From Neurospora crassa OR74A (lineage: Eukaryota; Ascomycota; Sordariomycetes; Sordariales; Sordariaceae), in assembly GCF_000182925.2 (NCBI RefSeq), contig NC_026503.1, positions 4,836,001 to 4,900,000 of the forward strand: a stretch of 64,000 nucleotides of DNA. The letters run 5' to 3'. A program made the translations under genes and the position numbers. Positions 1 to 15,036 of this stretch are shown here, piece after piece (the stretch's first letter is position 1; every line of letters starts with the position of its first letter). The notes under the pieces are model-generated. The model saw only the letters and a list, made by a program, of their open reading frames with translations. It ran no database searches and was not told the DNA's origin.

Positions 1-3000
1 AGGGTAATATTGGTTTTATTTAATAGTCTATAGTTAAATTCTAGTTCCGTTTTAGTATTAAAGCGGAAATTTCTTATATAGTTTCTACTATTAAGGACCC
101 TACCCCTAAGAATATAGAGGAGTTTATTAGTTAAATTATATTTAATTATCCTATTTGGATTTGAAATTTAGTAGTTCTATTTTATTTGTAGTACTTTACT
201 ATATTAATTCCGAAGTAGTAGTATTATAAAAATAGGAATTTAGGTTTTAGGGTTTTAATTATAGAAATTAATTAGGGTAGTTATACTGAAGTACCTTAAT
301 AATAGTAATAGAAAGGCAGTAAAGCTACGGCGATTTACTATTGAGTGCGCTAAAAATAATATTATTTCCTCGTAAAAAACGTAAAGTTTATAAAGAAAAG
401 AAAATTATTAAAAGTAATTGTAAGAGAAAATTATAAGGTTCTTTAGGTTAAAGGTAGGGTAGCCTTAGTTACGTAACTAGGGGCTCCTTCGGTAAATAGT
501 ATTATTCTAAGGTTCCTCTAATATTCTAATTCTATTTTATTATAGTTAGGGGCCGGGTTTCTTTGGGTTTCGATAATAGAAATTTTTAATATTACTAATA
601 TTCGCTTAAAAGTCCTTAATTGGGCATTAATTAGGACGGTAGGATTTCGGTTATTTAATCCTATATTCTAGGTCGCTATCCTTATTCCAACGAAAATTTA
701 TAATATATTCGAAATACTATTCCTCTTCCTTAGGGTTAATAAGAGAGGCAATAGTACTACGGGCTCGCTAATCTAAAGCGTTATTAAATATATTCTAACT
801 TAAAAGGCCCTCCTAGTAGGGGTAGACGAAGGAGATATAGAAAATTAGAAAAACCTTACACGAAGCGTCTATAGTAATAGTAATAGCTTAGAAGTATACT
901 TTTTTAATAGTAAAAGGGCCTATTTACTTATTAGAGAGTTTGGTAATAAACTTACTCTAATTCTAGTACCTTATATTAATTTAAACCTTATTACCTACTT
1001 TATACTTAAATATATCCGACCTATATATATCAGTATAATATCGGTAGCATTTTTAAGCCTCTTCTATAAATAATCAAGCCCTAGCGGTAATTCTATCTAC
1101 CCGCTTTTTAATATTATATATATCTAGTAGCTTTTAATATTATACTAATAATATTAGGCCGGCCTTGTAGTATAGTAATTCAATACTTATCTTAGGGTAT
1201 TATTTATAGTTAGTAAAAAACGGAGAGAGGCTAGTAGTTTTAAAAATATAATTATTAACCGCGAATTCTATTAAAAGTAATTACTATAATTAATTATCCT
1301 AATAATAGGAGTAGAAAGTATAGAGGTATTATTTAATGTAAATATTAATAATTTCTGTTTAGTTATTAGTCTTAGAGTAAATAGAAGAAGAAAGTTTCTA
1401 TTAAATATTTAATAAACGGTAAAATTTTTATTAGAAAGTAGCGACGAATTGGGTGCCCCGGTTAGAAATAATAGAGTCGGGCGTATTATAGAGGTAGTAA
1501 ATTTCGCGTAGGAAGGCTACGGCGGTCGCCCTAACCGATAGGTTATATATATTAATATAATAGTATATTTTTGTAAAATAATTAATAATAACTATTATAT
1601 AGGTATAGGTATAGTTACCTACCTTTATTACTAAGAGGGGGGCGATAAAGTCGATGGAAATATCGGATTAATTGTAAAATAGTATTAGTATTAATTCGAA
1701 TAGGCTAGGAAGTAAGAGGCGGGAATTCTTTATTCGTATATAGAAATAGTAATTTTAAATAAAGGCGGTAATATTTCGGGAGAGGTTCGGTTACGTATAT
1801 GTCCGTTGTACGAGGTTATAAGTTTTAAACCGCCTAGGGTATCCCCCCGGAGTAGAAATATAGGTATATTATAGAATTTGTAGCTGGGCTTTAGGGTAAG
1901 GGGGAATAAAGGTCCTACCTTTAATTAAGATCCTACTATAAGTTACTTTATAGTCGGTTATAATAGCACTAATAATTTTTCGGAGTTATTTTAGGAATAC
2001 GCTATAATTAGGGTCTTAGAGTACTATAAGGGCTACTAGAAATTCCGGCGAAGTTAAATAGGTTATATCAATATAATTATCGATAGGGGATTCGGCGTTG
2101 AAGATAAGGAGTCTTACTAACATTAATTCATCTAAGTCCTTACCCGGGCTTTATTCTATAGCCTAATTCTCTTCCGGTAAAAGGGTATATATATAATTAG
2201 TAATATAATTATCGCTTATATCCTATTTATTAGTTAGGGCGCTATTAGGGAGGTGTAAAAGTATATTAGGGATAGTAGTATATATTCCGGGGCGGTAAGT
2301 AATTTTAAAGCGAAAATCGCTAAGGAATTCGGATTACCGAACCTATTATTAATTAAGGAATTTAGTAAAAGTAAAGTACTATAAGCTCTTATAATTTATA
2401 ATAACCTTTATTAATTCTTTAATACTTTAAAATTTAGGGTACTATTCTTCAAAAGTTTTAATAATAACGAGCAATTCTTTATTATAAATTTTATAATTAT
2501 ACTTAGTTAAGAAATACTTAGAGGAGAAGAAGGTAATAGGGTGCCGTTTCCCTTCCTTATCGATTTAAGATAGTACGCCCCTAAAAGCCCAATTTAATAT
2601 ATTTATTTCGAGGACTATTTTTTAGTTAGGGTTATAGTAAGTAAATACCAGTACTAAAATAAAAGCGGCCTTAAGCTATTCAAATACGGCTATAGCCGTT
2701 AGGGTTAGGGGTAAGGCCTATTTATTTTTTAATATAAGTATGGTAAGGGGTTGGACGATTTTCGAAAAACCTTTAATAAAACGGTAGTAAAAATTTGCGA
2801 ATCTAATAAAGTATTAGAAATCCTTAAGCGTTTCGGGGGCGCTTTAATTAAATATAGCGCTTACTTTTTCCGGATTTATATAGAGGCCCTCCCTAGAGAT
2901 AATTAAATTTAAATATTTCATTTTATATTTATAAAATTCGTATTTTCGAATATTTATAGTAAAGCCGGCTTTATATAGGTAGGAAATAACATTCTCGAAG

Positions 3001-5466
3001 TAATATTTATATTCCGCCTTCGTTTCGCTATAGATAAGAATATTATTTAAATAAGTAATAATATATTTATTAAGGATGTTAAAAAATATATAGTTAATAT
3101 AGTATTAGAAAGAAATAAGGGCGCCCGTTATATTGAAGTTTGTAACGAAGTATTCGAAAAGTCCGAATTTAGTAATAAAAATAGTCTTCTATTTATCCCC
3201 GGGGGTAATTTATAGTTAATTAAAGGCTACTATTATATTGAATTTATTAAATTACCTTACCTTCCGGAGGGCGTTAATTATTTTTTTAATAAAGGGGATA
3301 GAGTATTTATTTTTAATAGTAGTATTATTTAATCTCTAGTAGTTAATATAAATATAGATGCCTCCGCCTAGCTTTTTAATAAATAAAACCGGAATAGCAG
3401 TAGGGGAAGAGTTCGGGCGGATAAATTTAATAGTAAAATAATTATTTAAATACTTATAGATAGTATAGAACTTTTCTTAGGATATAAGGCGGGGGCGGTA
3501 GTAAGGGGGGGTCTAACCCGGAATTAAATTGATTTTATAATTAAAGGGGCGGTACGGAAGTATTATTTTAGTAGTATCGGGGTTGAAAACTTTCTACTTC
3601 CTTTAGAAGTATTTAAGGAAGGCCGCGAAGATCTTTTATTAGGTCGGTAGTAATTTATTATTAATATACTTCTAAATATTCTTTATTAAAATAATTTAAA
3701 GTTATAGCTATTCTACTACCTAATTCCTATAGTTAGTAATTAACTAGGAGAGGGGTTATACGGTCGGCCGTCCTTAAAGGACTATTTGAAGTATAATTTT
3801 ATTAAAGTAATAGAAGAGTTAGTTAGGGTCGGTTAAGTTATTAAATTTAAAATTAAAAGTTTTACTTACCTACTCTTTTATAAAGCAATATAATTAGTCC
3901 GGCGTATAATAATAGACTTCTATACTAAATTCTTTATATAAAAGGATAAAATTAGCGGTAAATAGAATATAAATAGAAGTATCCTAAGGTTAAGTACGGC
4001 CGCTTAGGTATAATTTATTAGGAGGAGGAGGATTATTTGTAATTAAGGAATAAGTATATAATAACTTCAATCTTAAGGTAAATTAAGATTTATTATAGAA
4101 GATAGGTATTATAAACTTTATAGTAGCTGGGGGGTTTATTATAATAAGTATTAAATCCGGGGTAATATATTGGGTAGGGTTAAGTTAGGATAGCGCTTTT
4201 ATAATAATAAAATTTAATAATTCTATAAACCCAGTAGATTAATTAATTATTAAGTTATACTTCCTTAATTAGGGAAAGCCGAGAATTACATTTAGGCCGC
4301 TAAACAATTAAACGAATAAAATAAAGTAATTTATAAATAAACTAATAAAGTATAATAAAATATAAGCGTATAAAATTTCGCCTTCCTCCTAACTATTAGT
4401 TAATTAAAAGGTATAAGGCCGGGGGAGGAATATTGTAGGGATATTATAATAATATATAAAAGCGGAATTAATAAAACCTATTAGGGAATAGCTAGAATTA
4501 ATTATAGTAAAATAAAGGACTGGCGAACCGGCGCTAAAACGAAGCAAATTTAAAAAGGAAAAACTAGTATTAAATCCTATAAAATATAAATATAAATCCT
4601 CCAAATCCTTCGAATTAAACCTCTAGCGGCGATTTCTACTAAAAATTAGGCTTTTCCCGTCTCCTAAGGGGAGGTTGAAACGGTAATAAGGTTTATAAAT
4701 TTCGGTTTACCTTTTACTATATATACTATTATATAATAGCTAAGGGCGCTATAATATATATATAGGTTAAACTTCTAACGTTTATCCTTCTCGATCTAGG
4801 AGATAGGACCCTTCTGGGGGGCGCCGACTTTTCTAAAGACTATAGGGTTACTAGTATTTATAGAAGGGGGGGGGTACGACGGCGCTAAAAAACTACTACT
4901 TTAGTACTAATAATTATTAATATTATTAATTATAACCCGGAGGAGTTCGACCTACGCAGTAAAATTATCGATTACTAAGCGGACTATAATACTAATTAAA
5001 GCGTCCTAGAGGAGGCTACTAATTTTAAATTTAAATATATTAATATAGCGATAGCCGTCGAATTCGTATTAGTCGGTTAATTTAATAAAAGTAGTAATAA
5101 AGTTAGCGAATAATATACTACCCTATTTAAAACGGTTTATTTCCTATACCGCTTTAATATAAACGTTTAAAGTAATATAGTAAGGGTCGAAGTAAATAAG
5201 AATATTTTAGAAATCGGAGAATCTAGCTAGCTAAATTAAAGTATTATAAAGGTTAAGCGTAATAATATTAATTTTAGTCTAAATACGGGCGTAGGTATTA
5301 TTAGAGAAGTATTAGAAAATATAAAAGATATAGTTAATTAGGGTTAGGTAAATAGCGAAGTTGAGTGTAAATTTAATAATTAATTAGAATTATTAGTTAG
5401 TATACTTTTCCTAACGCTTAAATAATAATATTTTAGTGCTACTAAAGATAAGGGGCTTAGCGCCTC
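1..5466 (-). mobile_element. Ty3/Gypsy LTR-retrotransposon fossil, main part (host of a nested insertion)
   Basis: This is an AT-rich fossil read on the minus strand. Reverse-transcriptase and following RNase H-like sequence of Ty3/Gypsy type is recognisable at roughly 2650-3700, so gag and protease should lie toward 5466 and integrase toward 1. The left edge of the window cuts it and its 3' LTR is not visible. It continues at 14005-15036 on the far side of the element inserted at 5467. It is thoroughly broken, with very many interruptions, and its composition (rich in TA, poor in CA/TG) is what repeat-induced point mutation leaves. It is older than the element inside it. Confidence 0.75.
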
Positions 5467-5778
5467 TGATGCGGGACGCATCTATGTATAATTAGATTCA
5501 ATTGACTAGAGTAGGCTGGGTATAGTTTGCAGCCGTACCTACCCTTGATGGAAGTACTAGCATGCCCAGGCATTAGCGTGCCCAGGTACGTACTTTAGCA
5601 CGTGCCCGGCTTGCCCGGTCGTTAGACCTATAGATTAGCCTACAGACCAGCGATAAAATAAGGGAATTCCCATAAAGGGATTCCCGTACAGGGCGGCCTT
5701 CGGCCACACTTTTCTTCCTCTATCATCTTCTTCTTTAATATTATAAATTGTAATAAGCATTATAGTATTACCCTATTA
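5467..5778 (+). repeat. 5' LTR of the nested Gypsy fossil
   Basis: A 312-bp direct repeat starting TG and ending at the position matching CA in the partner copy. It aligns without gaps to 13693-14004. By eye about 47 positions differ and all are transitions, as expected from RIP rather than from slow neutral ageing, so the divergence cannot be read as a clock. The target duplication GCCTC lies immediately before it. Confidence 0.9.
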
Positions 5779-8700
5779 AATAGTAGCTATAATTAAACGT
5801 TTAATAACTATCATAAGTAGTATACTCCTTGCACCCTATTCTAGTAAATTCGTTAATTATCTATTTTACGAACTTACTAATCCAATCGAATAATCTTCTA
5901 TTATAAATAGTAATGTTAATCCTATAATTACTATTATTTATTTTAGAACGGATCGCTAATTATTTATTTCGTAATCCTAAATAGTCTAATTAAATGATCT
6001 TCTATTACGGATAGTAATATTAATCCTATAGTTATATAATCTATTGATTACGTATTATTTAAATAGTATTGTAATAACTATACCCTCTCCCGCTTCCTTA
6101 CCTCATACTATTATATTCGTATTAGCTCGCATTAAACAAGTATACTAAATCCTTTACACTACCCCAATCCGAACTTCTTATTAAACTTCAACGTAACGGG
6201 TTACCCGCGAATTACTTATTTTCTAAATAGTTTTCGCCCTCTTCTCCTCTCTAAAACCTTCAATTATTTATATAAAATACTATTAACGACAAATCCTAAT
6301 CTCTATATTTATTTTCTTTACTATTACTTTAATTTTATTATTTAAATATATTTTAATTGTAGGCGTAATATCCTTCCGCTAACAATTTAGTCAGCAATAT
6401 TTATTATAGCTAGTAAAGACCCCCCCGACTAAGCGATTATTCGTCGCTTACTTTATAAATTATCAACACCCTTAACTTACAACATCGAACATTTAAGTAG
6501 CTAATCTATACTACCTCAACATCGACCCAACAACCCGCCTCGCAATAATAATACAACGCAGGATATTATCTAAGTTTATACTTCTACCCAACCTAAGCTA
6601 AGTATTATTAGTATAATTATTTTTAATATTACAAACACTCTCTCCCCCTCGAAATCTCGTTAATCTTCTATTATTAACCCGCTTAAGAACCTTACGCCTC
6701 CTAAAGCTTCGCTTTAAAAGCGTTCCTCTCCTCACAATAATCGAAATACTACTACCATTAGCCGTAGTAACGATTTAGAATCCGAAAGCGATAAGGAAAT
6801 CCCTAAGCGCATTAATAACCGGAAGGTTTGGAAGCGCTTGAACTATATAGACGCTATAACTAAGTATTTAGATTCGAACTTACATTAAATAAAGAACGAA
6901 ATTTATAAATAGTTCTAAAAGAACTTTACTACCGTTAATACTAAAGAAATTCGCATCGACAACCTCATTACCTAAATTAATAGCCTCAAAACTAATATAT
7001 TAACTAATTATCAAAAATTACTAACTACCCTCGCCTCGCAACTAAAGTTACCTAAGGGCAAAGAGAAAGACTAAATACCGGGATACTTCCCTAACAACTT
7101 ATTAAACCAATCTAACATTACAGCTATCCACTATAATAAGACTACTCTAATATATTTAAATTTAATCGATTTTATATTTAATAATAGCGAAGGCCCTTCA
7201 ACTAGGTACTATCAACTAACCATCAAAGCCGTTAATAATAATTCGTATATCGAAATTCCATACAAATTGCGTTAAAACCCAAATATCTATAAAATTATCC
7301 CCGCTTTCATTAAACTAATCCCAACAAAACCGCGTACTACTTATAACAAAAGCCTTCTACCCCGCATCCGCATACACATTACTCCTACCAACGCTACCCT
7401 AACTAATAACATTCGCTATAACCCTTATTTTACCAACGTATTTTACAATAATATTAAATTCAACGAAGATAATTTTATAAAATTCATCAACGGAGTAAAA
7501 AACTACAATTTAGAGCTCCGTAGACTATTAAAGAAATAAACCAATATACATAAGAGACATCTCTAAGAAATTAAGGATTTATATACCAAACGAATCTATT
7601 TAATTATATACCCCAATCTATCTTATAATAAATTTAGTAAAGCGGCTATTAAATATATTAAACTAATTAGGGAAATCCCTATTACCCTTATTCATTCTAC
7701 CTAAATCGCTCCTATTACCGCTAATAGCAAGGTTAGAAGCACCTCTTCTTTACTTAAATTAAATACTAAAACTATTAATAAAATTAGAGGTAATACCCCT
7801 CCTATTCCCCCTAATATCCGCTCAGTCGTAGCTGCCCCTAGCAACCCTAATAATAATAATAATACGAATAATAATAATAATAATAACCTATATCCTATTA
7901 GTAAAACCGGTCGTTTTACTAGCTACAAACCTACTTTCTTTAAAGCTACAAACTTTAACGAAGACAAAACTAAACTCAAGCGAAATAATATCAATACCTT
8001 CAATCCTTTTACTAATAACCCCGAGGATATAGGCATAGTCGAATCCAGCAGCGACCTCGTCTATACTAATACTACTATATTTAAAGACTATTTAATTACC
8101 CTCCTCGAAGACAACCCTAATAAATCTATTTACAAATAATTTATCCGTATATAGCCACTATTTCTATAAAGTACCACCTATATATAGTAGTACAACTAAA
8201 TAATACCGGACAAGCATCGCACCTTAACTATAATTAATAAATTAATTTTAGCCCTAGTAAAGAAGTTTACCCTCAACGCCGCTATAGCTACTAGGAAATT
8301 CAACGCCGGAAGAATCTCCCTATATAATATATATAAGGATAAGAATACCGTTACCACTTACATTCTCAAATAATTACATCTCGCACGAACTATAAGTATT
8401 TTAACTAAAGATAATACAAACTAATATAACGTTATAATCCAAATTTGGAACAGTTTTAATACAGATATAAAGATTATTATCCGCCTTCCGCCCGCATATA
8501 GCAATACCGAAGTATATTTCGAAGAGGTCGAAAAAACTCGTACTATACTCCTCGCCGTAGCTAAGAATAAATATTCGTCTATATCCGGCAATTAATCTTA
8601 CTCTCGCGAGCGTAATTCTAACCGTAACTAAGAACAATATTGCAACTATAATCCTAGCGCCGGACAATACTATAACAACCGCAACCGAAATTGCAATTAT

Positions 8701-11700
8701 AGTACTAAACCCGGCTATATTAATAATTATAATCGCAATCGTACCCCCAACTACAACCGTAACCGTACCCCCAACTACAACCGCAACCGCAACTACAACC
8801 GAAATTACACCTCCAATTATAATTACACCTCCAATTATTACTACAACTATAATTATACCGTCGGCTCGAACCGCACCTATTATATTAAGGAAAGTATTAA
8901 GGGAAAGGGAATTGACCTTATTAATTTCGTAAATAATAGCTCGAATAAATATACTTCAAATAATTCAATTTACTATATATATAATAATAAATTAATTTAT
9001 TCCAAGTACCTAATAGAATTCAACAGCATAAAGAAGAAATCAAACTATACCCAAAAATACACTAACAAACCCAATCTAATAAATAAAATCTTAATTATTA
9101 CTTCTAATATAAATTTCTACAGCTACTGGAATTACAAAGAAACCTTCCCCTCTCAAAATAACCTATTTAAACACTTAAATCGTCACAAGGAATATAGCGC
9201 CTCAGAAAAAATACGCCGGCATATTAATACCACTACCCACATCCCTTTTAAAATTAAAGAAGTCGTACCTTAAATAAACGAGTAATTAAAGTTAGGACTA
9301 CTATTAGGCTTTACCTACCTTCGAATCTTAGCTAGAGCCTCCCCGGATACCAAAAATATCAAAATTTACATAGATCCAAGTACCTCCAAGACAATTATCG
9401 GGCGATCCTTCCTCTAAACTCTCAAACACTCTATTTTAATAAAATACTCAATAAGGATTAAGAGAATAAATAGAAAGCCGACCCAACTAACTAAATAGGC
9501 AACGTTCACTATATACTTACTAGGGCGCAATAGCGACGGTAAACCTATATTACTAAAAATAACCGCTATTAAATAGGTAATAAACACCCTAGAACCAAAC
9601 CTACTATTCGCTAACTCGTTCCTACACCCCCACTACGCCTATATCAATTACCGTTTAACCGAAGTTCGCCTTCCGTAAAACGACTTTAGTACGGCGTTCG
9701 AAGTATTAAAACCCCCCAATCGTTATACTAAAAAGGTCGTCACTACCAGAAGAGTAGTACTACGCCTAAGGGAAAAGCGCATAGTTCCTATCTATTACGT
9801 AGCCCTCCCCAAAGATAGAAGCTTCCTCTTCAACTCGTTTTATTTAATAATTATAAATATAGTAGTTAACTCGCGCTTACCTATAGTTGCAATTATAAAG
9901 AATACCTCCAATTATAAATTCACTATCCCCTACAAGTAGAAAATCGGGAAAATTACAAAGTACCGCGCTAAAAATTACTTCGCTAACTCCTAGACTAATA
10001 TTTATATAACTACAATAGTTAACTAAATTTTGAATTTTATAAATAGTAATAGACTCCCAATAAACTAAGCCCTTAAAATTACTTATAAAACTTACACTAT
10101 ACTAGCAAATATCAACCTCGATATTAATATTAAACGTTCAACGGCCGAAGATATAGCTAAGGTATAGAATAGAGAACCCAAACTACCTACTCCGGCCAGC
10201 TACAACACTCTCTATTTACTAGAGAAGTAATTAACCCTCGGTATTCGTATAAACAATAAAACTCTAAAGGTAATTACAAATAAAGGAGTATATATATTCG
10301 CCGGAAGTAAGCGAATTACAGCCGTATTAAAAAAACTAGTCGTTAAATTTCCAAAACTCTAGAAAGAAGGTAAATTAGTAAATATACCGAAAGAGGATAT
10401 AATAAAAGTACCATTAGTAGAAGGATAGCAAAATCACAAAGTCGCAACACGGATATACTTAGTAAGTAAAAGAGACTAAACTATTATTAATAAAGTATTC
10501 AATACTTTATATTAGCAAAGGAAAATAAACTAGGTAAAGCATACAATACCTTTCGCTCACCCAATCTTTATCGTCTAGCGCAAAACAAAGACAGGTCCTA
10601 AAGGCCGCCCTATTATCGATTTACACATCCTAAATAGCCTTACAATCCTAAATAACTACCCCCTCCCCCTATAAAATAAAATTATTGTATTTATACGAGG
10701 GAAGGTAATCATTACGATTATCGACACTATTTTATTCTTTTACTAATTTGGGGTTTAATAGCGCTACCGGGACCGCTTTATACTAATAATTCACCAAGGG
10801 CTCGAATAGCCGATAATTACGCAAATAGGATTTAAGAATACTCTAACTTACGTCCAGCGCTTTATAAATATATTACTAAAGGAGTATCGAAATTATTATT
10901 AAATTTATATCAACAATATCATTATTACATTAGATTCGGTAAACAACTATTTAAAGTACTTAAATACAATTTTCTCCTTATTCGTTTTAAAGAATATTAT
11001 TCTATTACCCAAAAAATCTTACTTAAGCTACCCTAGCGTCGAACTCCTCAGCTTCTACGTAAATAAATTCGGCATATCTACAACGAAGGACTATATTGAA
11101 GCCTTTAGGAAATTTACATTCCCGAATTTATTAAAAGCCCTTAAGCAATATATCGGTAGTACCGGCTTTTTATAATATTTAATACCCTATTACGCCTAAT
11201 TAATAGAACTATTATAAAACTATAAAATAGCGTTACTAATTGAGGGACGGAAATTAGGGAAAGTAGAATCGGGGAAGCCGGCTAAGCGCGTAGCTTACTA
11301 CGCAAAAGTATTCTATATACCAACCGTAGCAGAAAAAGCATCTTTTAACGCCCTACAACACACTATATATAACAATCCATCTATCCTATACTATTTAAAT
11401 CCTAAATCCCAAACCTTCCTACAAGTTAACAGCTCCCTCAAGCGTAGCTTTAGGATTATACTCTTCTATTTAAAGCCGGAATATATCTAAAATAAGTCTA
11501 ATACCTCCCGCATCCCTACTTCTTAAGTACTACCAATTATATTTCTAAGTAAAGTATTAACTAAAGTAGAGATTCGATACGGACTATTTAAGCTTAAGGT
11601 AATATATTTAATATAAATTGTAAAGAAGCTGCGAACTTAATTATACTTATACAACTTACTTATCTTCGTCCTAATAAATTACTCCACTATAAAGGGTATT

Positions 11701-13692
11701 ATTAAACAAACTTCCCTACGTACAACTTCAATAGATTAAACTAATTAATAATTAATTAATATATCAATCTACTTATTTAAATATAAATTAAAAGTATTTT
11801 ACATCCCTAAAAAATTAAACTTCGTACTAAACGCACTTAACCGCCTAAAAGCTATTAGGGACAATAGCAACCTAAATAGAACCCCTATTTTAGACAACGT
11901 ATAGGAAGATTCAGTACTATATATTAATAAGGTATAATATATTTTCTCCGAGGTACAAATAAATTAGAAGACCCGTAAGGCCTATATAATAGCTTATACC
12001 TCCAATAAGAAATTTATAAAAATTATAGAATACTTAAAGGAATTTAAGAGGACTTCCGAGGACGGAGCTATCGTTTTTTCTAAAACCGGCTACCCCTTCT
12101 TTATAAAAGACGGTTTTATTTACAACCAATAAACCGAATAGGGAACTTCTATAAATAATTTATATATCCCTTACAAATTTATAAAAGAAATCCTAAGAGC
12201 CACCTACAACGAAAAGTACTACTTCGGACGTAAATAAATAATATATAACCTAAAAGGCTTATCCTTTCTTAATAAAATTCGCTTAGTAAAGCAATACATC
12301 GAGTACTATCTAGCTTGCTAATTCAATTAAATTAACCGATAATTACCTATCGGTAATTACTATCCAATTAAACTAGAAGAAGCTTTACCTATACGCATTA
12401 TATCTATTAATTTTATTATAGGATTCCCTAAAGTGTTATTTACAAATACCCTTTAATAAATACCTAAATATAGTACGTATAACGCCCTTATACCTATTAC
12501 TAATAAAACTTCTAAGAGGATACTCCTCATCCCTAATTATAAGATATATACCACCGCAAAATAGGGAACTATTATAATTCGTATATTACTAATAGCCGAC
12601 TAAGGATTTCCTATTAATATTATTTCAAATTAAAATTACAAATTTATATTAGCGTATTAACGAGGAATATAAATTACAATAGGTACTAAATTATTAATAA
12701 TTATTATATATTATCCCTTAGGGAATAGGGTAGCGGAGTATAAAAATTAAACTATCGAAATCGCTATTAAATTTTATACTTTCTACTACGAATTAAACTA
12801 CAACTAGATCTTAATTTTACTATCCCTCTAATAGAACTTAAACAACGCATTCGTCGAAGCACTCAAAATCTCCTCTTATAAATATCTCTTTAACTATAAA
12901 TTCTTAAGACCTTTAAACGTTACTACCAACGCTCAACAATCTCCCTATTCCTTTTACAATAATCCTACTATTAAAGATTATATTCGCCAAGAAATTCAAC
13001 TCACTATAAACTTCGCAACTGCCGACGCTAAACTTCAATATAATACTAATTACCGATAATTCAAATTCTAAATTAGTAATAAAATATTCCTAAAACTACA
13101 TTACAACTATTATTTACCCGGATAACCTTTATATAAAACTTTATAGTAATATACCAATCTTTTTAAAATAATCTAAAGAATTAGAAGGTTAGTATATAAA
13201 CTAGAACTACCTCTATATATAAAAATATATCTAATAATCTCTATTATTTAACTTACGCCCACACTAAAGGATAAAAATCCCTTCAATTGTACAATACTAC
13301 CCCCCGGACTAGTAGAGGACTCCCAAAACGATTTAGACTCGGATTCTAATAGCGGCCCCTAATACAAAATCGAAAAAATAGTTAGCTATAAGTAGGTAAA
13401 TAGCGAAATCGAGTATTACATTAAATAGAAAGGGTATAGGCATTAATTTAACAATTGGATAAATATTAAATAGTTAAAATATATTAAAGAAGCTATAGAG
13501 GATTATTGGAAGTATTATCCCGATAAACGTAAGCCGGGAACCCTATATTCCTACATTAACGGTTAACGTAGAATACAATTTATTAATAAAAAGGATTATA
13601 AGGATACGGGAAGGAGAAAACTATCTAAATGGAACAAATAATAAAACTATTCCTATTGAGGACAATAGTATTCTCTTTATAGCGCCGGGACC

Positions 13693-14004
13693 TAATATAG
13701 GACGCATCTATATATAATTAAATTCAATTGACTAAAGTAGGCTAGGTATAGCTTATAACCGTACCCACCCTCGATAGAGGTACTAGTATGCCTAAGTATT
13801 GGCGTGCCTAAGTACGTGCCTTGGTACGTACCCGGCTTGCCCGGTCGCTAGACTTACAAATTAGCCTGCGGACCAGCAATAAGATAAGGGAATTCCTATA
13901 AAGGGATTCCCGTACGGAGCGGCCTTCGGCCACGCCTTTCTTCCTCTATTATCTTCTTCTTTAATATTACAAATTGTAACAAGCATTGTGGTATTACCCT
14001 ATCA
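13693..14004 (+). repeat. 3' LTR of the nested Gypsy fossil
   Basis: The partner of the LTR at 5467-5778, also 312 bp and ending in CA. It is followed directly by the second copy of the 5-bp target duplication GCCTC (14005-14009), which fixes both ends of the element to the base. Confidence 0.9.
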
Positions 14005-14842
14005 GCCTCGTAGACGGGTAGTAACGGAGGTATATGCAATATATTAGACTTAGTATACCGATGCTGTAATACCGCCGTTCGGGTACTAAATATAGTTCTT
14101 AACTTTAGTAAATTATTACTACGCTTATTAGGCTTATACAGTTACAGTAGCGGCTTTTACCGTAACCTTAACGAAGTCCTACTATATTTAGGAGGCAATT
14201 ATAAAATTTCGGATTATAGCGCTTTAAATTTAGTTAACCGCCTATTAGGCTTCTAAAGCCTCCTACCGGGCAATATAGAATTTACTATATACTTTACCGA
14301 AGTATTCTTTAATAATTGTAAAGTAGAATTAAAATTGGGTAAGAATATTAAAGTCCGCTTCTAAAGTAGAAATAAGGTTAAAGAGGTCCTTAGGGATATT
14401 CTTAATTACTTTATAAATAAAGGGGAGGGTATTAGGGCGGAAAAGGGTACGGGTAATTACTTTATAAGTAGGTACTATATTAAAAATAAGTGTAACTATA
14501 TTCGGGGAATTCGTAGAATCGTTTATAATTTAATACGGGGCTACAATATAGGAATAATTAATAGTATAGGGTAGGAATTGAAGTACTAAAATTATTAGGG
14601 TTAGGCTAATTGCGTAGTCGGAATCGTCTTATAAATAGTATAATAGTAGTATAACGTATATATAGCGTTAGAGTAGCAGGTCTAGGGGTTTCCTAAGGGG
14701 TGGTTGTAGTAGGGTAGGGTTGGATCGTAAGTATAGTGTAATTTAGTTAGGATAGGGTAAGGTCGGTACTAATTTTAAGGTAAATTAAAGTGAAATAATT
14801 TTAATTATTAGGCTATCGATTAGTAGAAACGGTATAATATAC
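14005..14842 (-). mobile_element. 5' part of the older Gypsy fossil, displaced by the nested element
   Basis: AT-rich, RIP-type sequence between the right end of the nested element and the LTR at 14843-15036. Its position and the shared target duplication show that it was once continuous with 1-5466. Read on the minus strand it should be the leader and gag side of that element. No intact coding frame remains. Confidence 0.6.
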
Positions 14843-15036
14843 TATTACAATACCGATCTAAGGGGATTTGGAAAAGATGTAATATTGTACGAAGAGAAGA
14901 AGATTGGAAGAGAGTAGCGAAAATTCTGCTTTTAGACTATATATATGAGTTAAGTGGAGGTATGACTAATGGGACGGCTGGGCTTCGGTGCCGGAACGCT
15001 AAGGGTGCCAAGTCATTGTCATATAGTGCCGTAACA
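14843..15036 (-). repeat. 5' LTR of the older Gypsy fossil
   Basis: On the minus strand this begins TGTTACGGCAC, a start common in fungal Gypsy LTRs, and ends in GTAATA, which is GTAACA after one RIP-type transition, so the short inverted LTR termini are still visible. It is about 194 bp long. It is less AT-rich than its surroundings at the outer end. The matching 3' LTR would lie left of the window. Confidence 0.65.

Larger units (their letters stand above)
5467..14004 (+). mobile_element. Ty3/Gypsy LTR-retrotransposon fossil, full length, nested
   Basis: An 8.5-kb element with 312-bp direct LTRs and the 5-bp target duplication GCCTC on both sides (5462-5466 and 14005-14009). In plus orientation the interior holds a gag-like region with an Asn/Arg/Cys-rich stretch near 8.6-8.9 kb, a protease region, reverse transcriptase around 10.5-11.2 kb, RNase H, an integrase-like region around 12.1-13.0 kb and a chromodomain-like segment near 13.37-13.52 kb, the order expected of a chromovirus-type Gypsy element. 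It is structurally complete but heavily broken throughout. It inserted into the older minus-strand Gypsy fossil. Confidence 0.85.

Noticed and set aside
4404-4604. Small minus-strand frame in the AT-rich block
   Set aside because: It lies within the older Gypsy fossil and is only a spared stretch between interruptions.
8620-8870. Short-period repeat that could suggest a CRISPR-like array
   Set aside because: It is an Asn/Arg-rich coding repeat in the gag end of the Gypsy fossil. The genome is fungal and there are no spacers of regular length.
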